A DNA stretch of 64,000 nt from Meghimatium bilineatum (taxonomy: Eukaryota > Mollusca > Gastropoda > Stylommatophora > Philomycidae): assembly GCA_034231615.1 (NCBI GenBank), contig CM067298.1, positions 4,514,713 to 4,578,712 of the forward strand, read 5' to 3'. The notes below the pieces were generated by a model. It worked only from the letters and a program-made list of their open reading frames with translations. It was not told the DNA's origin and did no database searches. Below, in pieces: positions 57,422 through 64,000 of the stretch. The position numbers were made by a program, and so were the translations under genes. The stretch's first letter is position 1. Every line of letters starts with the position of its first letter.

Positions 57422-58027
57422 AACGTGAAGTAACTGATAACATCAACAAAAATGATTGGCTATTAATTCCAGAAATAAAGTCATATTCAAATGGCATATA
57501 CACGTGGAATGTGAATTAATTCATACATGCTGTAATAAAGATGATGATATTCACAAGTTAGGAAGAAAGAATACAAAATAATTGTTAGTTTGAGAACAGC
57601 TCACAACAAACTTAGAACAACATACAAACTTACGGCAAGTTGAAAAGTAGAGAGACGTACACGTACCGGACAATTTGCAGAAAACAAAACATATTTGATA
57701 GAACTGTCCACTGTACAACATACCAAGAGGAAAACTATGGCCATCTGATACATCTCTGACGGACAATCTCTACGGCCATGTCATTGGGGCTGGTGACCAC
57801 CAGTGGCGTAGCAGGAATTTGTATAGAGGGGATGTCGAGAGACAATTCCATTAGTATGTAGGTTGCTCTCCCCCCCCCATTTTTTGGTCGTTCCAGAAAC
57901 ACATTTTTGCTTCCCTATATACAATAGTTTCTAGTTTTTTTTTTGGAAAGAGAAATATACCTTATATAATCTTGTAATATATCAAAAAATATGCAAGTAA
58001 GACACAAAAGAAAGGAACCAAACACAG
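57422..58027. other. Unassigned; orphan hAT-like left end
   Basis: cagtggcgtagcaggaattt at 57801 looks like a common hAT terminus (CAGTGGCGTAGC), but no inverse copy follows. C-rich run near 57870. Confidence 0.35.
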
Positions 58028-58305
58028 CAATATATTTCTACAACAATAAGAAGAAAACGATGGACATATATCAGACAAGTACTTAGAATGAATGAAAACT
58101 GACTGCAACTACATCCATTAAAATGGGTACCAGATGGCAAAAGAAAAAGAGGAAGACCAAGAGAGACTCTTGGCAGAAAAACCATCACAGAGGGAATGAC
58201 TATGTCATGGGTCTCAAAACATACAATAATTGCACACAGTAACAACCCATCGCCCGAACTGGAGAGCTCTGATTTCTACCCTACGCACCGTGTTCGGCGC
58301 TGAGG
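58028..58305 (+). mobile_element. LINE C-terminal fragment, related to family C
   Basis: Translates to IRRKRWTYIRQVLRMNEN, then LKWVPDGKRKRGRPRETLGR and EGMTMSWVSKH. Directly comparable to RRWAYIGHVIRM...WVPPGVRRRGRH...REGMSMN in the 38-kb LINE. One stop. Ends near a (GATA)n stretch. Confidence 0.7.
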
Positions 58306-58764
58306 GAATAGACAGATAGATAGATTGAATCTGTAACGATAGATAGATAACAATATTTGAGACTGGTAAACTTAACTTTTATTTCGTAGTTCAACAGTTA
58401 TATAACCATGATTAGGTACACACACACAGAAGTAATAGTTTATGGCTTATGCACAGTCTAGCTGATAGAGTTTTCCATTTTCTAATTATCAGAAAAAGCG
58501 TCATCATATATTGTCTCTAACAGTACGATTGGTTTGAAGCTAGAATTATATAGACCAGTGCGTTAGATATTTATGAATCAAAGCATTTTCCAACTTCTGC
58601 ATTACCAGACACTACGGGATGTGTTTTTTCCTACTATCATAATTGTTATTTCGACTCCAAAATTTTTTGCATAAAACTTTCAGTGTATTTTTTTCCAAAT
58701 AGATAGTTTTTTTTAATTGAGGCAAAAGACTTCTACCTTCAAACTGCACGGGGGCGGGTACTTA
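58306..58764. other. Unassigned AT-rich sequence
   Basis: (GATA)n-like at 58312-58345; nothing else recognised. Confidence 0.45.
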
Positions 58765-59027
58765 GTTACTGTATTCTTCAAAGGCAGATACTTAGTGTAT
58801 TCTTCAAGGGAGGATACTTAGTGTATTCTTCAAGGGAGGATACTTAGTGTATTCTTCAAGGGAGGATACTTAGTGTATTCTTCAAGGGAGGATACTTAGT
58901 GTATTCTTCAAGGGAGGATACTTAGTGTGTTCTTCAAGGGAGGATACTTAGTGTGTTCTTCAAGGGAGGATACTTAGTGTATTCTTGAAGGGAGGATACT
59001 TAGTGTATTCTTCAAGGGAGGATAGTT
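58765..59027. repeat. 26-bp tandem array
   Basis: Ten copies of tacttagtgtattcttcaag plus ggagga. Confidence 0.95.
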
Positions 59028-59031
59028 GTCA

Positions 59032-59125
59032 AATATTGAATAAACCATCTATTGTCTGTATGTATCATTTATATCAAATATTGAATAAACCATCTATTGT
59101 CTGTATGTATCATTTATATCAAATA
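59032..59125. repeat. ~45-bp direct duplication
   Basis: tcaaatattgaataaaccat, then ctattgtctgtatgtatcat, occurs twice. Confidence 0.92.
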
Positions 59126-59684
59126 AATATTCATTTGTGTGGGAAACTGACGTTATTTAAAATAAAAATATTTACGCTGTGACTGGTGGCCACAAGACAA
59201 AAGTCTAGTCTCTCTTGCAGCAGTCCAGACATAATCTTAATGAATATAACATTCTGAAGACAAAATGCGTGTTTCTCTTCCTACAGACAGCTAAGTTATA
59301 AATCATATAACAGCCCACTCCGTGCTCTGATTTATATAAATCATATCACAGCCCACTCAGTACTCTGAATTATATAAATCATATTACAGCCCACTCCGTA
59401 CTCTGAATGACATCCTCCTGATCTGAAGAAGTCTGAAATCGAATGCTGAATAAGAAAAAAGTAAAATACTCTCGGTTAGAGCCTCATTACCTTACAAGTT
59501 GCGTATGTTGCCGTTTATATTTCAAAACAGAAGAGGACAAGTAGAAAAGACAAAATATCACAACGTCCCGTAGACACTATCTACAGTTGTCAATTATGAG
59601 GAAGAAATGTTTGTGCTCACATTGAATTTGTTAGTCATTTGAAATTCTAACAAAATTTTTAACAAAGGCTTTGTCTACCTAGGC
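59126..59684. repeat. Unassigned sequence with a ~40-bp triplicate
   Basis: Three copies of a unit with acagcccactccgtactctg (59300-59405). Otherwise nothing recognised. Confidence 0.6.
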
Positions 59685-59875
59685 TTAAAAAGTCTGTTTG
59701 CGGCGAAATACTCGGAAGAAGTTGGCAGGTAACTCAACGGGTACATAGTCGCTAACAGCAGAGCTGTGTGGACAGCATAGGGCACAGTTAGACACATAGT
59801 ACGCTCTGGCCATCCACTTCACCTGATTTTCTCCCAGTTGTCTCGACTTTGTCTTGCCACTGGACCAAGATAAAA
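59685..59875 (-). CDS. Weak candidate terminal exon
   Basis: A strong acceptor on minus (cacactctctctcctcag) opens a 62-codon frame: LSWSSGKTKSRQLGENQVKW, then AYYVSNCALCCPHSSAVSDY, ending FFRVFRRKQTF and TAA. Less AT-rich than its surroundings. No family recognised, a second frame is also partly open, and no polyadenylation signal was confirmed. It could be an unrecognised repeat. Confidence 0.25.
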
Positions 59876-59979
59876 CTGAGGAGAGAGAGTGTGATTGACG
59901 ATTAGCGCAACTCTTCCACACTATAAACCAACTTCAGCGCTAGTCATTTCTCAACCCATTTATTTACTTATCTTTATTA

Positions 59980-60120
59980 TTATTATGGTTGAGTTTTTAG
60001 TCATCGTCGATCACGACAGACGAACATCATTAACTTTATTATCTTTTTTAAATCTATTGTTATTGTTATTTTGGTTGAGTTTTGGTCATTGTCGACTATA
60101 ACGGACGAACATCATGTTGC
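59980..60120. repeat. ~90-bp imperfect duplication
   Basis: ttattatggttgagttttag, then tcatcgtcgatcacgacaga, cgaacatcat is repeated as attttggttgagttttggtc, attgtcgactataacggacg. The gacgaacatcat phrase also ends family-D LINEs, so these may be two LINE 3' scraps. Confidence 0.55.
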
Positions 60121-60544
60121 CGTGCATATTGCTTTAAGCATCATAATTTTAAACACGAAATATAAAGTTGGGGCCGAAATCGAATGTATCATGCCATATG
60201 CGCCTATAAAACAGCAACACAACACAATTCCAATGATTATGCTACTTCTAAATTCTAATAGGCCTGCTACAAGATAGACCCAGTGGGAGTCTGAGAACAA
60301 ACCACAAAAGTATAAAGTGAAGTAATAACAGTAAGCTGTCACTTAAGATATTTTTTAAAAAGTTCAATAAATCTTTCGGAAGAGAATGTTATTATTAATT
60401 AGTTACCAGTTCGTTATTCTGCGAACGTCAAGTAATGGCGCCATCTCTACAAAGTACAAGTTAAAGAATGCAATAGTTCAGATGGTCTTTGGTTGACCAC
60501 TGTCCAGGAAGAATTTGAAAGCTCAGAGTTGAATAGGCGTACTA
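60121..60544. other. Unassigned unique sequence
   Basis: Nothing recognised. Confidence 0.4.
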
Positions 60545-60995
60545 TTTCGGTGCTTAATATCTCTGATCACATGTAGTCTGTGCCTTTATAGTATAACCCA
60601 GTTCTAAATTTCATTATAGCTCAGATTACCTGTAGGTTGTGCCATTGTGATAACTTTGTTCTAAGATCTTGATAACTCATATTACATATAGGCTGTGCCT
60701 TTTGAGGAATTTCTCATGTTATCTAGGTGTCTGATAACAGATTATCCATAAGAACATATTTAGGAAACTAGATGCTGCTTGATAATTCAGATTACTTATA
60801 GAATGTACATATAGACTAACCCCCGTACTATAGTTTACTAGTACATTGTTACCTATAGAGTACACCTCCGTACTATAGTTTACTTGTAGATTGTTAGAGT
60901 AAATTATCGCACCTTATATTACCTGTAGATGTTTATTTGTATAGAAAATCATAATACTGTAACTGTGAATGTTAACTCACCTTACCTGTACCTTT
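60545..60995. repeat. Highly degenerate ~65-75-bp repeat tract
   Basis: Phrases such as cagattacctgtaggttgtg, catattacatataggctgtg and cagattacttatagaatgta recur at irregular spacing: an old array. Confidence 0.6.
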
Positions 60996-61294
60996 ACGTC
61001 TATCAATATATAAAACACTTTAGGTGTCTTTGTGACCTCTAATACATTTTGGTTGTGCGTCCTGATAAAGTCTACTTGGACATTGTCCGCTGGTTGAAAG
61101 AGACGGTCAACTCATACCTTACCTACCTACCCATCTATGTCTATCAATATAGCACCGGATGTGATCTCGTTTGTTCCCGTCTACGAAATCATCACTGAAC
61201 ACAGCGACATCGCAGAGATTACGACACTGAACTGTGGGGATCGATACACATTCTTGTGTAATAGCATTCTGGACGAACATGTTGTCTGGTGATC
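60996..61294. other. Unassigned sequence
   Basis: A plus frame open at about 61143-61292 (IITEHSDIAEITTLNCGDRY) has no recognised domain or splice signal. Confidence 0.35.
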
Positions 61295-61690
61295 ATGATT
61301 AAGTAATCCATTTAGCTGTGAGCAGGTAACTCTTGACACATGATGATGAAATAATCCCATTAGCTGTGAGCAGGTAACTCTTGACACATGATGATGATGA
61401 ACTAATCCCTTTAGCTGTGAGCAGGTAACTCTTGACACATGATGATGATGAACTAATCCCTTTAGCTGTGAGCAGGTAACTCTTGACACATGATGAACTA
61501 ATCCCTTTAGCTGTGAGCAGGTAACTCTTGACACATGATGATGATGAACTAATCCCTTTAGCTGTGAGCAGGTAACTCTTGACACATGATGAACTAATCC
61601 CTTTAGCTGTGAGTAGGTACCTCTTGACACATGATGATGATGAACTAATCCCTTTAGCTGTGAGCAGGTAACTCTTGACACATGATGTGA
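61295..61690. repeat. 45-54-bp tandem array
   Basis: Nine copies of a unit with ttagctgtgagcaggtaact and cttgacacatgatgat. Length varies through the number of ATG triplets. Confidence 0.94.
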
Positions 61691-63480
61691 GTAAGTGTGT
61701 AAGTGAGGTTTATTGATTTATATAAGGTTTCAATGTATTTGTATGTAATTGAGATTTATGGATGCATATAAGGTGTCAATGCATTAGTATGTAATTGAGG
61801 TTTATGGATGCATATACGGTTTCAATGCATTAGTATGTAATTGAGGTTTATGGATGCATATAAGGTTTCAATGCATTAGTATGTAATTGAGGTTTATGGA
61901 TGCATATAAGGTTTCAATACATTAGTATGTAATTATGTAATTGAGGTTTATGGATGCATATAAGGTTTCAATGCATTAGTATGTAATTGAGGTTTATGGA
62001 TGCATATAAGGTTTCAATGCATTAGTATGTAATTGAGGATTATGGATGCATATAAGGTTTCAATGCATTAGTGTGTAAGTGAGGTTTATTGATTTATATA
62101 AGGTTTCAATGTATTAGTGTGTAAGTGAGGTTTATTGATTTATATAAGGTTTCAATGTATTTGTATGTAATTGAGATTTATGGATGCATATAAGGTTTCA
62201 ATGCATTAGTATGTAATTGAGGTTTATGGATGCATATACGGTTTCAATGCATTAGTATGTAATTGAGGTTTATGGATGCATATAAGGTTTCAATGCATTA
62301 GTATGTAATTGAGGTTTATGGATGCATATAAGGTTTCAATGCATTAGTATGTAATTATGTAATTGAGGTTTATGGATGCATATAAGGTTTCAATGCATTA
62401 GTATGTAATTGAGGTTTATGGATGCATATAAGGTTTCAATGCATTAGTATGTAATTGAGGTTTATGGATGCATATAAGGTTTCAATGCATTAGTATGTAA
62501 TTGAGGTTTATGGATGCATATAAGGTTTCAATGCATTAGTATGTAATTGAGGTTTATGGATGCATATAAGGTTTCAATGCATTAGTGTGTAAGTGAGGTT
62601 TATTGATTTATATAAGGTTTCAATGTATTAGTGTGTAAGTGAGGTTTATGGATTTATATAAGGTTTTAATGTATTAGTGTGTAAGTGAGGTTTATTGTTT
62701 TATATATGGTTTCAATGTATTTGTATGTAATTGAGATTTATGGATGCATATAAGGTTTCAATGCATTAGTATGTAATTGAGGTTTATGGATGCATATAAG
62801 GTTTCAATGCATTAGTATGTAATTGAGGTTTATGGATGCATATAAGGTTTCAATGCATTAGTATGTAATTGAGGTTTATGGATGCATATAAGGTTTCAAT
62901 GCATTAGTATGTAATTGAGGTTTATGGATGCATATACGGTTTCAATGCATTAGTATGTAATTGAGGTTTATGGATGCATATAAGGTTTCAATGCATTAGT
63001 ATGTAATTGAGGTTTATGGATGCATATAAGGTTTCAATGCATTAGTATGTAATTGAGGTTTATGGATGCATATAAGGTTTCAATGCATTAGTATGTAATT
63101 GAGGTTTATGGATGCATATAAGGTTTCAATGCATTAGTGTGTAATTGAGGTTTATGGATGCATATAAGGTTTCAATGCATTAGTGTGTAAGTGGGGTTAA
63201 TTGATTTATATAATGTTTCAATGCATTAGTGTGTAAGTGAGGTTTATTGATTTATATAAGGTTTCAATGTACTAGTGTGTAAGTGAGGTTTATTGATTTA
63301 TATAAGGTTTCAATGTATTAGTGTGTAAGTGAGGTTTATTGATTTATATAATGTTTCAATGTATTAGTGTGTAAGTGAGGTTTATGGATTTATATAAGGT
63401 TTCAATGTATTAGTGTGTAAGTGAGGTTTATTTATTCATATAAGGTTTTAATGCATTAGATTGTAAGTGAGGTTTATGGA
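61691..63480. repeat. 46-bp tandem array, ~39 copies, in blocks
   Basis: Main unit: tatgtaattgaggtttatgg, then atgcatataaggtttcaatg. A second type (gtgtaagtgaggtttattga, tttatataagg) forms blocks at the left edge, near 62070-62150, 62585-62700 and 63180-63440. A tatgtaattatgtaattgag variant occurs at about 61926 and 62345, in matching contexts about 420 bp apart, which indicates a segmental duplication. Confidence 0.96.
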
Positions 63481-64000
63481 TGCACATATTGTTCCGAAGG
63501 AAAATATTCCATTGTGGCAGTATGACAAGATTACGAAATGCTAACACAAGGCATAGCAGACATCTGGGTCAACTATTATATCAATTTCTGTCAGATTTGT
63601 CGACCTATCTGATTTGGTGGCACATCTAGCAGTCCCTATTGCTCCTAATTCAGTTAAAAAATTAAAGACAACTTGTAACTTCATTTTGTCAACCAGTGCA
63701 ATCGATTCTTATATATTTACAATGTCATGGGAAATAACCCTACAAACGTAAAATATTGCATAGCATGTTTTATTATTTCCCATTTTTTCCTGCTTGTGTA
63801 TGTAAAATCCAGTTATTTATTGCTGACAGCAGTAGTTCTGAATGCCGTGCTTGCGAGCATAATGGTGCTATCGTAATGGTATGTGGGGCTCGCGCAATGC
63901 GGGTTAAAACGTGCGGTTCTTGCAAGCATGGACGCTAATAATTTCTTTATACATTTAAAACTGTAAAGAAATAGTTTTATCATTTACGATTATGAGGGAA
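63481..64000. other. Unassigned end; weak candidate terminal exon 63830-63938 (plus)
   Basis: After an acceptor-like ttatttattgctgacag, a CpG-richer frame reads SSSECRACEHNGAIVMVCGA, then VKTCGSCKHGR and TAA. Three Cys clusters (CRAC, CG, CGSC) could bind zinc, but the spacing matches no domain that I recognise. The remainder is unassigned. Confidence 0.2.

Noticed and set aside
61040-61115. Another hammerhead-like motif (cctgataaag...ggttgaaagag)
   Set aside because: Boxes are present, but no convincing stem II and no PLE sequence around it.

Overview
Eukaryotic, non-coding-dominated, AT-rich DNA. The window holds no complete gene. It is a mosaic of tandem repeats (more than 40 separate arrays) and decayed mobile elements. 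The organism is probably a lophotrochozoan, most likely a mollusc. That is inferred from the mix of RTE/Jockey-like LINE tails ending in a C2H2-like finger, a Penelope-like element (PLE), tRNA-derived SINEs, a SUEL (rhamnose-binding lectin) exon and TTAGGG-type motifs; no single feature proves it.

Layout. 0-11.5 kb: a zinc-finger LINE tail (0.8 kb), arrays (2.1-4.3 kb), a fold-back PLE (4.3-5.1 kb), arrays, a second LINE tail whose finger region has become a 55-bp array (6.8-7.4 kb), a tRNA-derived SINE (9.1-9.3 kb), the best host exon (SUEL domain, minus strand, 9853-10107), and two LINE tails (10.5-11.5 kb). 11.5-20 kb: mostly unique DNA, a PLE 3' end carrying a 51-bp array with telomere-like TTAGGG motifs (13.6-14.3 kb), a hAT-like element (14.9-15.5 kb), a split SINE, a reverse transcriptase (RT) fragment (19.1-19.7 kb), and a compound microsatellite. 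21-31 kb: arrays of 52, 30, 76, 50, 20, 41, 30 and 21 bp, a SINE, two hAT elements with 8-bp target duplications, and small retroposons. 31.2-35.1 kb: one 3.9-kb array of 24/21-bp units with a ~0.95-kb higher-order period. 36-48 kb: LINE fragments on both strands, including a nearly continuous RT frame with a perfect 10-bp target duplication (38.2-39.3 kb) and an RT copy interrupted by an array made from its own coding sequence (36.9-37.2 kb). 47.7-57.4 kb: a 1.33-kb retroposon, SINEs, an RT with a SINE inserted in it, and a truncated LINE with a target duplication. 58-64 kb: arrays, ending in a ~1.8-kb array of 46-bp units.

Three themes tie it together. First, minisatellites arise inside mobile elements: the RT, finger and PLE tail copies still show the single-copy source of the repeated unit. 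Second, small retroposons sit inside arrays with clear target duplications. Third, two non-autonomous families share 3' tails with LINEs in the same window, which suggests which LINE mobilised each one. Long open frames across arrays arise because unit lengths are multiples of three; I do not treat them as genes.
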